Source: Bosea vaviloviae | GTDB lineage: Bacteria; Pseudomonadota; Alphaproteobacteria; Rhizobiales; Beijerinckiaceae | Direction of reading: 5' to 3' | NCBI RefSeq assembly: GCF_001741865.1 | Contig: NZ_CP017147.1 | Location: forward strand, 2,471,001 to 2,535,000 | Length of the DNA: 64,000 nt | In this document: in pieces, positions 25,182-34,032 of the stretch | Position numbering within the stretch: position 1 is the first letter of the stretch | Layout: each line of letters starts with the position of its first letter | Notes under the pieces: model-generated | Told to the model about the DNA's origin: nothing | Seen by the model: the letters and a program-made list of their open reading frames with translations, nothing else | Database searches by the model: none | Translations under genes and position numbers: made by a program

Positions 25182-26185
25182 CAGCGCAGCTCCACGCGCG
25201 GGTCGATCAGCGGGTAGAGCAGATCGATGACCAGGACGCCGACCGAGACGGCGATAATCGAGACGGTGGTGACGCCGAGCACGAGGCCGTAGTCGGCAGC
25301 ATAGACCGCGTCGACGAGGAGGGTGCCGACGCCGGGATAGCCGAAGACCTTCTCGGTGATCACGGCGCCGTTGAAGATGCCGCCGAGCGACATGGCGAGC
25401 CCGGTCACCTGCGGTGCCAGCGCATTGCGCATGACGTAGGAGCCGAGCACCCGGCGGCTGTCGAGCCCGGCGGTCTCGGCATAGACGACATAGTCCTCGG
25501 TCACGATGTTCGAGACCAGCGAGCGCATGCCGAGGAACCAGCTGCCGAGGCCGATCAGGATGAGCGAGAGCGCCGGCAGGATCGAATGCCGGGCGACGCT
25601 CGAGACGAAGGCCCAGTTCCAGCCCTGCTGCAGGTTCATCGCCGACCCGCCGGTGATCGGCAGCACCGGCCAGAGGAAGCCGAAGATGATGAGCAGCATC
25701 AGTGCAACGATGTAGTAGGGGATCGGATGGACGCCCATGGCGACGACGCCCATCAGCTTCAGCGTGCGGTTGCGCTGGTAGTAGCCGGCGAGCCCGCCGA
25801 GCAGATTGCCCAGCACCCAGGTGATCAAAGTCGAGACGATCAGCAGCCCCGCCGTCCAGGGCAGCGCCCGGCCGATCAGGGTCGAGACCGGGGTCGGGAA
25901 GGCGGAGAGCGAGGGGCCGAAATCGCCGCGCAGGACCCGGCTCCAGAAGGTGACGTATTGTTCGGCCAGCGTCCCCTTGAGCCCGTAGAGCTCCTGCAGC
26001 GAGGAGCGCATCGCCGCGATCGCCTCAGGCGCGGTGCTGCCGAAGGAGGTCACTGCCGCAATCGACTGCTCGACCGGGTCGATCGGCGAGGCATGGGTGA
26101 TCGCGAAGGCGAGGTTGACGCCGATGAAGACGACCACGACGAACTGGACCAGCCGTTTCGCGAAATAGGCAAAATAGGCGCTCAT
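25181..26185 (-). CDS. ABC transporter permease, Dpp/Opp B-type
   Basis: A 334-residue inner-membrane permease of the DppB type. The N-terminal helix AKRLVQFVVVVFIGVNLAF is typical, as is the EAA-like loop EDYVVYAETAGLDSRRVLGS. About six membrane segments are seen, with one periplasmic loop of about 60 residues after the first. ATG 26185 is used; a TTG at 26221 would add 12 residues with no better ribosome site. It follows the substrate-binding gene after a 101-bp gap with a strong hairpin. Confidence 0.9.
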   Translation of the reverse strand: MSAYFAYFAKRLVQFVVVVFIGVNLAFAITHASPIDPVEQSIAAVTSFGSTAPEAIAAMRSSLQELYGLKGTLAEQYVTFWSRVLRGDFGPSLSAFPTPVSTLIGRALPWTAGLLIVSTLITWVLGNLLGGLAGYYQRNRTLKLMGVVAMGVHPIPYYIVALMLLIIFGFLWPVLPITGGSAMNLQQGWNWAFVSSVARHSILPALSLILIGLGSWFLGMRSLVSNIVTEDYVVYAETAGLDSRRVLGSYVMRNALAPQVTGLAMSLGGIFNGAVITEKVFGYPGVGTLLVDAVYAADYGLVLGVTTVSIIAVSVGVLVIDLLYPLIDPRVELR

Positions 26186-26257
26186 GCGATCCCGAAAGCT
26201 CCACCGGTCCGTGCGACGCAAGGCGTCCCCGGCTGGCGATTGACTTGGGAAGAAGGC

Positions 26258-26279
26258 GGGCCGCCCGGCGAGGCGGCCC
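26258..26279. terminator. Intra-operon hairpin between binding-protein and permease genes
   Basis: GGGCCGCC and GGCGGCCC form an 8-bp stem around CGGCGA, 8 bp past the binding-protein stop. With no T run, it is more likely an RNA stabiliser or partial terminator that keeps binding-protein mRNA above permease mRNA. Confidence 0.6.
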
Positions 26280-26286
26280 GGGTTTC

Positions 26287-28188
26287 TTAGTTGGCCGGCT
26301 TCAGGCGCACGAACATGTAGCGCGAGTTGCCCCAGTTCGTGACCGGATTGGCGTAAGGATCATCGGCGGTCGGGTAGCCCTTCCAGTAGGTCTGATCCAT
26401 CGCGGTGAAGACGTTGTAGGCCATCAGCGGGATGATCGGCATTTCGCGGGTCATCAGCTTGACGTAGTCGCGGCCGAGTTCGACGCCCTTGGGATCGTCG
26501 AAGTCGATCTTGCGAATGTCCTCGATGATCTTGTCGAGTTCTGGATGAGTCCAGCGCTGCCAGTTGCGCAGCGGCTGCGACTTGCCGGGCTCGGCGACGA
26601 ACTGGGAATGCCAGCTGTCCATGAAATAGGACAGGTCCTGATGGCCGCCCCAGGTCTCGACGCTCCAGCCGATGAAGGCGTCGAAATCGCCGGCCGCGCG
26701 CCGCGTCAGCAGCGTGCCCTGCGCGACGTCGATGCGCGCATCGATGCCGGCCTGCTTCCATTGCTGCACGATCATCGTGCCGGCCCGCGTCATCACCGGC
26801 CGGAGGTCGCCCTCGACCATGAGCCTGACCACAAAGGGCTTGCCGTCGGGCGTCAGCCACTGGTTGCCCTGCTTGCGGAAGCCGGCGCGCGTCAGCAACT
26901 CACCCGCCGCGGTGACATTGGTCTTCCACCAGCCGAGGCCGAAGGAATTGCCGATCACCGCCGGGTCGGAGGGGATCTGGTCGCCCATGGAGGGGCGCAG
27001 CATGTCGGCGATCTGCTTGCCGACCGTCGGGTCGTAGGGCTTGACCTTGCTCTTGCCGGTATCGATCTCGAAATCCTTGAGCCAGGCCTCCATCGGCTTG
27101 TGATAGGCCTCGGGATGGATGCCGGTCGGTGGCACGGCGATCGCCGAGATGGTCGCGGCGCCGCGATAGGCTGCCATCGTCACCGCCTTGATGTCGATCA
27201 TCAGCGCCAGCGCCCAGCGCACGTCGCGGTTCTTCAGCTGCTCGTTCTGCGTGTTGAAGATCACCGCCGGCAGGGTCGGGTCCGGATGGCCGTAGGGGAA
27301 GCCCTTGAACCAGGCGCGTGTGCCCTTGTCCTGCTTCGCCAGTGCGAACATCCCTTCGGGGGCGATGTCGTGGATGACGTCGAGCTCATGGTTGAGCTGG
27401 GCGATGACGCGCTTGTCGGGTGGGCCGGGGTCGATATAGGCGAGATATCTCGGTCCCGGCTTGCCGTGGCGGCCGAGCGAGCTGCGCTGCCAGTCGTCGC
27501 GCAACTGCCAGATGTACCATTTACCATCGGGATCGAAGGAGTGCAGCGTATAGGCGCCGAGCGAGACCGGCTTGTTGAAGTCGAACTTCGCGGGGTCCTC
27601 GACCTTGTCGAAGACATGCTTCGGCAGGATCCAGATCGCGCCCCAGCGCACTGTGAAGTTGGTGTGGAAGCGGGAGTTCGGCTTCTTCAGCTTGAAGATC
27701 ACCGTTTCCGCATCGGGCGCCTCGACGGAGGCGACATTATTGGCCAGCACGGCCGAAAAGCGCATGTTCGGATTCTTGACCTGGATGTCGACCGTCGCCT
27801 TGACGTCTGCCGAGCTGAACTCGACGCCGTCGCTCCAGAACAGGCCGCGTCGCAATTTGACGCGCATCTCGGTGAACTCGGCATTGTAGACCGGCTTCTC
27901 CGCGGCGAGGGAATTGTCCCAGGCACCGTCCAGGCCCTTTTCAGGATCAATGTACCAGAGCGTGTCGAGCGCTGCCTGTTGCAGCCCGTTCGACTGGCTG
28001 CCGGCGTTGATCGCCCAGATGTTGAACCAGCCCGCGTTTTTGATCGTCCCTTCCGGGTTCTCGAGGATCAGGAGTTCCTTGCGCGGAATGTTCTGCGGAA
28101 TGCCCTGCGCCGCCGCGGAAGAGGGGGATAGCGGCAGCGCTGGAATCAACAGCGAAGCGACAAGCATCCAGGCGCCCAGGCGCATCAT
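26287..28188 (-). CDS. ABC transporter substrate-binding protein, family 5 (peptide/oligosaccharide)
   Basis: A 633-residue periplasmic binding protein with a Sec signal (MMRLGAWMLVASLLIPALP, cleavage probably near SSAAAQG). It belongs to the DppA/OppA group and is on the long side, as sugar-binding members tend to be. GLFWSDGVEFSSADVKATVD is the family signature, and the C-terminal lobe ends with PIIPLMAYNVFTAMDQ. GGGAGGTGACG precedes two ATGs, and 28188 is taken. As first gene of the operon with a GH51 enzyme, it most likely binds arabino-oligosaccharides. This ligand is inferred from context, not seen. Confidence 0.9.
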   Translation of the reverse strand: MMRLGAWMLVASLLIPALPLSPSSAAAQGIPQNIPRKELLILENPEGTIKNAGWFNIWAINAGSQSNGLQQAALDTLWYIDPEKGLDGAWDNSLAAEKPVYNAEFTEMRVKLRRGLFWSDGVEFSSADVKATVDIQVKNPNMRFSAVLANNVASVEAPDAETVIFKLKKPNSRFHTNFTVRWGAIWILPKHVFDKVEDPAKFDFNKPVSLGAYTLHSFDPDGKWYIWQLRDDWQRSSLGRHGKPGPRYLAYIDPGPPDKRVIAQLNHELDVIHDIAPEGMFALAKQDKGTRAWFKGFPYGHPDPTLPAVIFNTQNEQLKNRDVRWALALMIDIKAVTMAAYRGAATISAIAVPPTGIHPEAYHKPMEAWLKDFEIDTGKSKVKPYDPTVGKQIADMLRPSMGDQIPSDPAVIGNSFGLGWWKTNVTAAGELLTRAGFRKQGNQWLTPDGKPFVVRLMVEGDLRPVMTRAGTMIVQQWKQAGIDARIDVAQGTLLTRRAAGDFDAFIGWSVETWGGHQDLSYFMDSWHSQFVAEPGKSQPLRNWQRWTHPELDKIIEDIRKIDFDDPKGVELGRDYVKLMTREMPIIPLMAYNVFTAMDQTYWKGYPTADDPYANPVTNWGNSRYMFVRLKPAN

Positions 28189-28520
28189 CGTCACCTCCCT
28201 GAAGACGGGGCGTTTATCGCCCTTCATGCCCGAGAGCTTAGGGGGTGCCCAATAATGGAGCAACGATAGATGTGATCTATATCAGAAGGTTGGATACTGA
28301 TATGGCAAGGCATTGATTTTGCATAAAATTTGGACATCTGCCGACGCTGCATCAGCGCGATCGAGCGGGTCCGCACCGCCGGGACAGCTTGGCTTCAGGC
28401 TGGTCGATATTGTCCTGGCGACCAGGATGACGCTGGGGTCGACCTCCTCCTTCTTCAGCGTCGAGACCATCGTCACGCTCAGCGCGCCCATCTGGAAGGG
28501 CGCGCCGATCTCGCTCGCTC
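28189..28520. promoter_or_regulatory. Gap upstream of the arabinoside operon
   Basis: The gap must hold the operon promoter, since the binding-protein gene reads left from here. Around 28240-28330 the DNA is AT-rich, with TGATCTATATCAGAAGG and GATACTGATATGGCAAGG, a plausible operator zone. Between 28330 and 28520 no stop-free frame gives a convincing protein. Confidence 0.4.
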
Positions 28521-29636
28521 CTACAGAGCCAAAACCTCTTCTGCCGACCTGTAAGGCTTCTGAAGGCTCGCCGCGACCGGAGCATTCGTGATCTCCCCGC
28601 GATGGATATTGAGGCCGGCCGCGAGGTGAGGATCGCTGCGAATGGCATCGAGGCCTTTCGAGGCCAGGGCGAGCCCGAATGGCAGAGTGGCGTTGTTCAG
28701 GGCATAGCTCGAGGTGAGCGGAACCGCCCCCGGCATGTTCGCGACGCAATAGTGGATCACGCCGTCGACCTCATAGGTCGGATCGGCATGGGTGGTTGCG
28801 CGCGAGGTCTCGAAGCAACCGCCTTGGTCGATCGCGACGTCGACGAGCACCGCGCCGCGCTTCATGCCCGACAATTGTGCTCGCGACACGAGCCTGGGCG
28901 CCGCGGCACCCGGGATGAGCACGGCCCCGATGACAACGTCGGCGGCGAATATTTCCGTCTCGATCGCGTCGAGCGTCGAGAAGCGCGTGCGCACCCGACC
29001 GCCGAACAATTCGTCGAGTTGCCGCAAGCGCGGAAGCGATCGATCCAGGATCACCACGTCCGCACCGAGGCCTGCCGCCATGCGCGCAGCATGCGTTCCC
29101 ACGACGCCGCCTCCGATCACGACGATGCGCGCCGGGGGCACGCCGGGCACGCCGCCAATCAACATGCCACGTCCTCCTGCATGGCGCTTGAGAGAAACCG
29201 CAGCAGCCTCGATCGCCAGCCGCCCCGCGACTTCGCTCATCGGCGCAAGAAGAGGCAGGCCGCCGAAGCGGTCCGTGACGGTCTCATAGGCTATGGCTGT
29301 AACGCCGGATTCGACCAGACCGGCGGCCTGCGCTGGATCGGGAGCGAGATGCAGATAGGTGAACAGGATCTGGCCTTCTCGCAACTGCGCCCATTCGCCC
29401 GGCTGCGGCTCCTTGACCTTCACGATCATGTCGGCCTCGGCAAACACGTCGGCCGCGCTCGCCACGATGCGAGCGCCGGCGGCCTCGTAGGCGGCGTCTG
29501 ACGCCGAAATGCCAGCGCCGGCTCCCGTCTCGATGATCACCGCATGGCCGGCGGATACGTATTCTCGCACGGCTTCGGGCGTCAGCCCGACGCGGTATTC
29601 GTGAACCTTGATTTCTTTCGGAACGCCGACACGCAT
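28521..29636 (-). CDS. ald: Alanine dehydrogenase
   Basis: A 371-residue NAD-dependent enzyme that interconverts L-alanine and pyruvate plus ammonia, cytoplasmic, usually hexameric. The N-terminus MRVGVPKEIKVHEYRVGLTP contains the pyruvate-binding Arg and is diagnostic. KVKEPQPGEW holds the catalytic-region Lys, and VVIGGGVVGTHAARMA is the NAD site. The late HYCVANMPGAVPLTSSYALN is also typical. The divergent Lrp/AsnC gene is a common pairing (AldR), so alanine-responsive control is likely. Confidence 0.95.
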   Translation of the reverse strand: MRVGVPKEIKVHEYRVGLTPEAVREYVSAGHAVIIETGAGAGISASDAAYEAAGARIVASAADVFAEADMIVKVKEPQPGEWAQLREGQILFTYLHLAPDPAQAAGLVESGVTAIAYETVTDRFGGLPLLAPMSEVAGRLAIEAAAVSLKRHAGGRGMLIGGVPGVPPARIVVIGGGVVGTHAARMAAGLGADVVILDRSLPRLRQLDELFGGRVRTRFSTLDAIETEIFAADVVIGAVLIPGAAAPRLVSRAQLSGMKRGAVLVDVAIDQGGCFETSRATTHADPTYEVDGVIHYCVANMPGAVPLTSSYALNNATLPFGLALASKGLDAIRSDPHLAAGLNIHRGEITNAPVAASLQKPYRSAEEVLAL

Positions 29637-29797
29637 AGCACCCCTCCCATTGGTTTATGGGTTCAGCATATCGCGCTTCGTCACGGCGTTTCCTGCGTTA
29701 CGCGTCGATTTTTCAGTAGGCGGCGCGTGATAACGGCGTAGCATGGGCGAAAGCTGTTGCTTTCCTGCGCAGAGCTGCACTTCAGGTCCAGAATCTC

Positions 29798-30253
29798 ATG
29801 CCCCTCGATCATCTCTCCCGCGCGTTGCTGAAGGAGCTCGTCCGAGATGGTCGGACGAGCCATGTCAAACTTGCTGAGACGATCGGGTTGTCGGCGACGG
29901 CCGTTGCGCGGAGGCAGCGCACGCTCGAAGAAGAGGGAGTCATTGTCGGCTATCACGCCCGCCTCAGTCAAAAGGCTCTCGGACTCGGGGTCACGGTCAT
30001 CGTTCGGCTCGCTTTGGACAGTCAAAGCGAAGAGGCGCTCGCCGCTTTCGAGAAGGCGGTGGCACGTTGCCCGTCCGTGCTCCGGTGTTTTCTAATGTCC
30101 GGTGCCGACGATTATCTGCTGACAGTCGTTGCGAGCGACGTCGAAGATTTCGAGAATGTGCATAAATCCCAGCTCTCTCGACTGCCGCATGTCGCGCGAA
30201 TTCAATCGAGCTTTGCGCTGCGGCAAATCATCGACCGGCCTGTTCTGCCGTGA
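29798..30253 (+). CDS. Lrp/AsnC family transcriptional regulator (AldR-like)
   Basis: A 151-residue feast/famine regulator. The N-terminal HTH (LDHLSRALLKELVRDGRTSH, then AETIGLSATAVARRQRTLEE) is followed by EGVIVGYHARLSQKALGLG and a RAM ligand domain with RCFLMSGADDYLLTVVASD. It is divergent from ald with a 161-bp gap, so it very probably regulates ald in response to alanine or related amino acids. Length and order fit the family. Confidence 0.92.
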   Translation: MPLDHLSRALLKELVRDGRTSHVKLAETIGLSATAVARRQRTLEEEGVIVGYHARLSQKALGLGVTVIVRLALDSQSEEALAAFEKAVARCPSVLRCFLMSGADDYLLTVVASDVEDFENVHKSQLSRLPHVARIQSSFALRQIIDRPVLP

Positions 30254-30292
30254 GGCTGGAAGTCAACCTCCTCAAGCTCAACCTTCTCCAGC

Positions 30293-30721
30293 TCACCCCT
30301 GGGCGGCGGCGCGCGCGTCGGCCTTGATGCGCTCCATCATGGCGCGGACGCCGTTCGAGCGCTGCGGCGTGAGATGGGCGGCGAGGCCCAGGCGTTCATA
30401 GATGGCGAAAGCGTCGGTCGAGAGGATCTCCTTCGCGGTCCGGCCCGAATGGATGGCGAGCGCCAGCGCCACCAGCCCGCGCACGATATGCGCGTCGCTG
30501 TCGCCGCTGAAATGCAGCACGCTGTCGGGGCCGGCCGGGCCCTCGCGCTGTGCCACGAGCCAGACCTGGCTGGCGCAGCCGCGGACCTTGTTGGCGTCGC
30601 TATGGTCCGCCTCGGGCAAGGGCGTCAGGCCTTTGCCGAGTTCGATCAGATAGCGATAGCGGTCGTCCCAATCGTCGAGCAGCTCGAAATTGGCGATGAT
30701 CTCGTCGAGGTTGGTGCTCAT
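30293..30721 (-). CDS. sufE: SufE family Fe-S cluster assembly protein
   Basis: A 142-residue SufE protein that accepts persulfide sulfur from the SufS desulfurase. The Cys in NKVRGCASQVWLV is the acceptor and is intact. DDRYRYLIELGKGLTPLP and LTPQRSNGVRAMMERI are family segments. No suf operon is adjacent; an isolated sufE is usual in alphaproteobacteria. Start 30721 matches the family N-terminus; the frame stays open to 30835 without family resemblance. Confidence 0.94.
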   Translation of the reverse strand: MSTNLDEIIANFELLDDWDDRYRYLIELGKGLTPLPEADHSDANKVRGCASQVWLVAQREGPAGPDSVLHFSGDSDAHIVRGLVALALAIHSGRTAKEILSTDAFAIYERLGLAAHLTPQRSNGVRAMMERIKADARAAAQG

Positions 30722-30844
30722 GTCCACGCTGCGCAATGAGGATGCCGGCTCCCGTCGTTCAGGAACGTGGCAGACAGCGTCTTCGGCGCGTCCCCCTGCG
30801 TCGTCAAGCGTCGGCGTGCCGCAGGCGCTCTGCACCTGCCGATC

Positions 30845-31141
30845 TTAACGCAAGCCGGCCTTGCTGTCCTGCTCGGAGGTTCCGGGGCGGGGGGTGGCTC
30901 CCGGCAGCGCGAGCGACAAGACGCGCTGGCGCGTGTCCGGATCGAGTCCGGCAAGGATCTGCGCGGCCTCGCGGGCGGCGGTGAGGCTTTGCACGGCGCC
31001 GTGGCTGTCGATCCGGCCTGCGGATTTCGCGACGCCGCGCGCCGCATCGACGGCGCTGCTCGCCATCGACTTCCCGTCATGGACAGGCGAGTTCAGCGCG
31101 ATCACGCCGATCACCGCCAGGCTGCGCAGAATATAGGCCAT
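30845..31141 (-). CDS. Small hypothetical exported protein (possibly DUF5330-like)
   Basis: A 98-residue protein with an N-terminal hydrophobic segment (MAYILRSLAVIGVIALNSPV) that is a signal or an anchor. The rest is hydrophilic and helix-prone (SAVDAARGVAKSAGR, TAAREAAQILAGLDPDTRQ). It lies just upstream of sufE on the same strand, 123 bp away. The placement beside sufE is common for small DUF5330-type proteins in Rhizobiales, but I cannot confirm the family by eye. Function unknown. Confidence 0.6.
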   Translation of the reverse strand: MAYILRSLAVIGVIALNSPVHDGKSMASSAVDAARGVAKSAGRIDSHGAVQSLTAAREAAQILAGLDPDTRQRVLSLALPGATPRPGTSEQDSKAGLR

Positions 31142-31246
31142 GCTTCGTCCCCGTTCCCGCATCAAAGACCTAAGAGCGGTCGCTGTCTTTCCCGAACCCG
31201 CCGGCACCATAGCCTGCGAACCCAAAAGATCGCGTCATCCCGAAGC

Positions 31247-31269
31247 CGCGCATTTGAAGCAAATGCGCG
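31247..31269. repeat. Perfect 9-bp inverted repeat in the gap before the kinase gene
   Basis: CGCGCATTT and AAATGCGCG flank GAAGC. It is single-copy as far as I noticed and could be an operator or a hairpin. Confidence 0.5.
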
Positions 31270-31409
31270 ATGCGATCTTCAGTTTCCATTCACCCTGCCA
31301 GCAACATCGTCACTGTGCGGTGTAGCTTTTTGATTTTCCACAAGCCGCTGAAATCAATCGAATTATTCGCTGATCTGCGGCGCCGGGCCGGTGTTGCCGG
31401 GCCGTGGCC

Positions 31410-31424
31410 TTAAGCCCCGCTTAA
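31410..31424 (+). promoter_or_regulatory. Predicted CtrA-binding site upstream of the histidine kinase gene
   Basis: TTAAGCCCCGCTTAA is a perfect TTAA-N7-TTAA match to the full CtrA recognition sequence known from Caulobacter and Sinorhizobium. It lies 72 bp before the kinase start. Such sites are rare by chance in GC-rich DNA. Confidence 0.65.
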
Positions 31425-31495
31425 ACCGGCGGTGGCGAGGATCGCTGCAACACGGGCGAACCAGCCCTCAGAAGGTCAGGCGTTTGCGGTTTCTC

Positions 31496-33304
31496 ATGAC
31501 GATGTCTGCGATCAGGACACAGGTGGCGGCGTTGGTGCACGCATCGGTGCTGCCGAACTCGCTCGAGCGCATGCGGCATGAGCGCTTCATCCTGACGCGC
31601 CTCATGGTCGGCGCCGTCGCGCTCGGCCTGGCGCCGGCCTATCTCGCCTGGCGCGGAACCTTGGGCACGCTCGAAGCTCTCGTCATGATCGCCGCTGCCC
31701 TGCCGCTCATCGCGGTCGTCGCGCTCTCGCGCAGCGGCCGGCTCGACATTGCCCATTGCATCTCGGCGAGCGCGCTGGCGCTGTTCATCGCCGCGCTTGC
31801 CGGGATGACAGGCGGCGCGGGGTCGCCCTTGCTGCTCTGGCTGGCGGCCGTGCCGACCGAGGCGATGTTCTTCGGCTCGCGGCCTTATGTGGCGCGCGCC
31901 AGCGCCATCGCCGCCATTGCGCTCGGCAGTGTCGTGATATTGCAGCAGCTCGGCGCCTTCGCGGCGCCGGCACCCTGGACCTCGGGCATGATGCCAAGCT
32001 TCGTCATGATCGCGATCCTGTACGCGATGGCGGTCGCCATCGGCTTCCTGCACCGGCGCGACGACGAATTGCGCGAGCATCGCGCCTCCGATGCGCGCGC
32101 CCAGCTCCTGCTGGACAATGTCGGCGATCTCGTCACCTGGCACGATGCCGGCGGCTCCGTCCTGTTCGCCAATGCCGCGGCCAAGGCGCTCGCCGGAGCC
32201 GATCCGCAGGATTTGCGCGGGCGCGGCCTGTTCGAGCGGGTACACATCGCCGACCGGCCACTCTTCCTCAAGGCGCTGAGCGACGCGGCCCATGGCGGCG
32301 GTGCGGCCACAGCCTGCTTCCGGACGCTCTTCGTGCCGCGCAGCGGCGACGCCAACGCCCGGGCACCGGTCTCGCTCTGGCTGGAGATGCGCGCGCACCG
32401 GATCGAGGACGCCGGCGCCAGGGACGGCGTGGCGGTGGTCTGCGTGATGCGCGACATCACGGCCCGCCAGGCGCTGGAAGAGGAGCGTGCCCGCGGTCAT
32501 GCCGAGGCCTTGAAGGCCAGCGACGTCAAGGGCCAGTTCCTCGCGACCGTCAGCCATGAACTGCGTACGCCGCTGAACGCCATCATCGGTTTCTCCGAGA
32601 TGCTGAGCAATGATACGCAGGAATGGCTCGACGCTGAGAAGCGCCAGGAATACGCCAAGATCATCCACGGCTCGGGGCATCACCTGCTCGATGTCGTCAA
32701 CACCTTGCTCGACATCTCCAAAATCGAGAGCGGTGCAATGACGATCGAGCAGGAGCCGATCGACATCGCTGCCGTGGCCCAGGATTGCTGCGCGCTGATG
32801 GCGCTGCGCGCCGAGGCGAGCCAGGTCTCGCTGGAGCGGGTGCTGGGGCCTGACTTGCCGCCCGTTCTGGGCGATCGCCGCGCCTTGAAGCAGGTCATGA
32901 TCAACCTGCTCTCCAATGCGGTGAAGTTCACGCCCGTCAATGGCCGCATCGTGCTCGCGGTGGTTCGCGACGGCGATATGATCGACCTTTCGGTTGCCGA
33001 TACCGGGATCGGCATCGCCGCCACCGACCTGCCGAAGCTGGGCGAGCCCTTTTTCCAGGCGGGCGGCAGCTATGACCGCAGCTACGAAGGCACGGGCCTG
33101 GGCCTCTCCGTGGTGCGCGGCCTTGTCGGCCTTCACGGTGGTAAACTGACGATCGAGAGCGCGCCGGGAGTCGGCACGCGCGTTGCCGTCAGGCTGCCGG
33201 TCGGCGGCGTCGCCGCGAGCTCCCTGCCGGTCAAGATCACGACCTTCGCCCGCGCCCCGCGCCGCGGCCTCGAATCCAAAGAACCCGTCCGTCTGACCGC
33301 CTGA
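31496..33304 (+). CDS. PAS-containing sensor histidine kinase (DivJ/PleC-like)
   Basis: A 602-residue membrane histidine kinase. About six membrane segments lie in residues 35-185, then a PAS domain (about 200-320), then HisKA with the phospho-acceptor His354 in FLATVSHELRTPLNAIIGFS. The HATPase domain shows NLLSNAVKFTP, DTGIGI and GTGLGLSVVRGLVGLHGG. The HisKA sequence and architecture resemble the DivJ/PleC kinases that phosphorylate DivK and so act on the CtrA pathway. Start 31496 is the first sensible ATG; the frame opens from 31391. A perfect CtrA-type site lies upstream. DivJ versus PleC versus another PdhS kinase is not resolved. Confidence 0.85.
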   Translation: MTMSAIRTQVAALVHASVLPNSLERMRHERFILTRLMVGAVALGLAPAYLAWRGTLGTLEALVMIAAALPLIAVVALSRSGRLDIAHCISASALALFIAALAGMTGGAGSPLLLWLAAVPTEAMFFGSRPYVARASAIAAIALGSVVILQQLGAFAAPAPWTSGMMPSFVMIAILYAMAVAIGFLHRRDDELREHRASDARAQLLLDNVGDLVTWHDAGGSVLFANAAAKALAGADPQDLRGRGLFERVHIADRPLFLKALSDAAHGGGAATACFRTLFVPRSGDANARAPVSLWLEMRAHRIEDAGARDGVAVVCVMRDITARQALEEERARGHAEALKASDVKGQFLATVSHELRTPLNAIIGFSEMLSNDTQEWLDAEKRQEYAKIIHGSGHHLLDVVNTLLDISKIESGAMTIEQEPIDIAAVAQDCCALMALRAEASQVSLERVLGPDLPPVLGDRRALKQVMINLLSNAVKFTPVNGRIVLAVVRDGDMIDLSVADTGIGIAATDLPKLGEPFFQAGGSYDRSYEGTGLGLSVVRGLVGLHGGKLTIESAPGVGTRVAVRLPVGGVAASSLPVKITTFARAPRRGLESKEPVRLTA

Positions 33305-33317
33305 TCAAGAGCCAAAC

Positions 33318-33893
33318 ATGTCCGCAACGATAGCCGCCCGCGCCCGCTCCGCTTCCACTCTGACCGCGCCGATGAAACGCGCCGCGCCGCCGCGCCGCAA
33401 GGCGCCCTGGCTCTCGCGGATCTGGCGGGCCGTCGGCCGCCGCCCGGGCCGCGCCTTCGTATTACTGGTCTTCACCGCGGTGGCAGCCGCGATCCTGGCC
33501 AATGCGATGCTGATGCAGAAGGTGCGCCACCCCGCTCCGATCCTGTCGGCTCCGATGCAGGGGCCCTATGCGCGCTCGGGCGAGCGCCGCACGGAGACGC
33601 CCGCTGCGGCTGTGACGCCCGCCGCCCAGCCCGCATCGGGCCAGGCCTCCACGCAGGGTTTCGTCCCGCCGGCCCGTCCGAGCGATCTGACGCAGCTCAT
33701 CCGCGAGACCACGCAGCCCAGGCCGCCCGCCGCGGTGACCAACGTGCCGCGCACGGCTCCGGCCACTGCCGCCCCTGCGCCGGCGCCAGCGACCCGCAGC
33801 GCCGCGGTGCGCGATCCTATCGCCGATCTGATCAATGGCGGGGATAATCGGCCTCCGGCGGATATCCGCGGCGCCAAGCCCTCGCAGCGCTGA
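33318..33893 (+). CDS. Hypothetical single-span protein, Pro/Ala-rich periplasmic part
   Basis: A 191-residue protein with an arginine-rich, basic N-terminus of about 45 residues, one membrane segment (AFVLLVFTAVAAAILANAML), and a Pro/Ala-rich tail of about 120 residues, likely periplasmic and disordered. The end has VRDPIADLINGGDNRPP, a possible short conserved motif. It lies 13 bp after the kinase gene, so it is probably co-transcribed. I do not recognise a named family. Confidence 0.75.
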   Translation: MSATIAARARSASTLTAPMKRAAPPRRKAPWLSRIWRAVGRRPGRAFVLLVFTAVAAAILANAMLMQKVRHPAPILSAPMQGPYARSGERRTETPAAAVTPAAQPASGQASTQGFVPPARPSDLTQLIRETTQPRPPAAVTNVPRTAPATAAPAPAPATRSAAVRDPIADLINGGDNRPPADIRGAKPSQR

Positions 33894-33947
33894 GCCTTCG
33901 CAATCGCTGCGGCTGGACAGCGCCGCAAAGGCGCTGATCCAAGCGTG

Positions 33948-33998
33948 AGAGCAGGATCGCTGCGAAAAACCGGCTTCCACTTTTTCGCATCCTGCTCT
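33948..33998. repeat. Palindromic repeat, AGAGCAGGATC family
   Basis: AGAGCAGGATCGCTGCGAAA, then AACCGGCTTCC and ACTTTTTCGCATCCTGCTCT. It is a near copy of the element at 11950. Confidence 0.85.
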
Positions 33999-34032
33999 AG
34001 CCGGGACCGACATCCATTCGGGGATTTCGGTC

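Noticed and set aside
26245..28131. Long + strand frame opposite the ABC binding-protein gene
   Set aside because: The opposite strand encodes a full binding protein with signal peptide and ribosome site; the + frame has neither.
28282..28749. - strand frame that overlaps the ald end
   Set aside because: Half of it overlaps ald in another frame, and the remainder resembles no family; I could not support a gene or a clear remnant.
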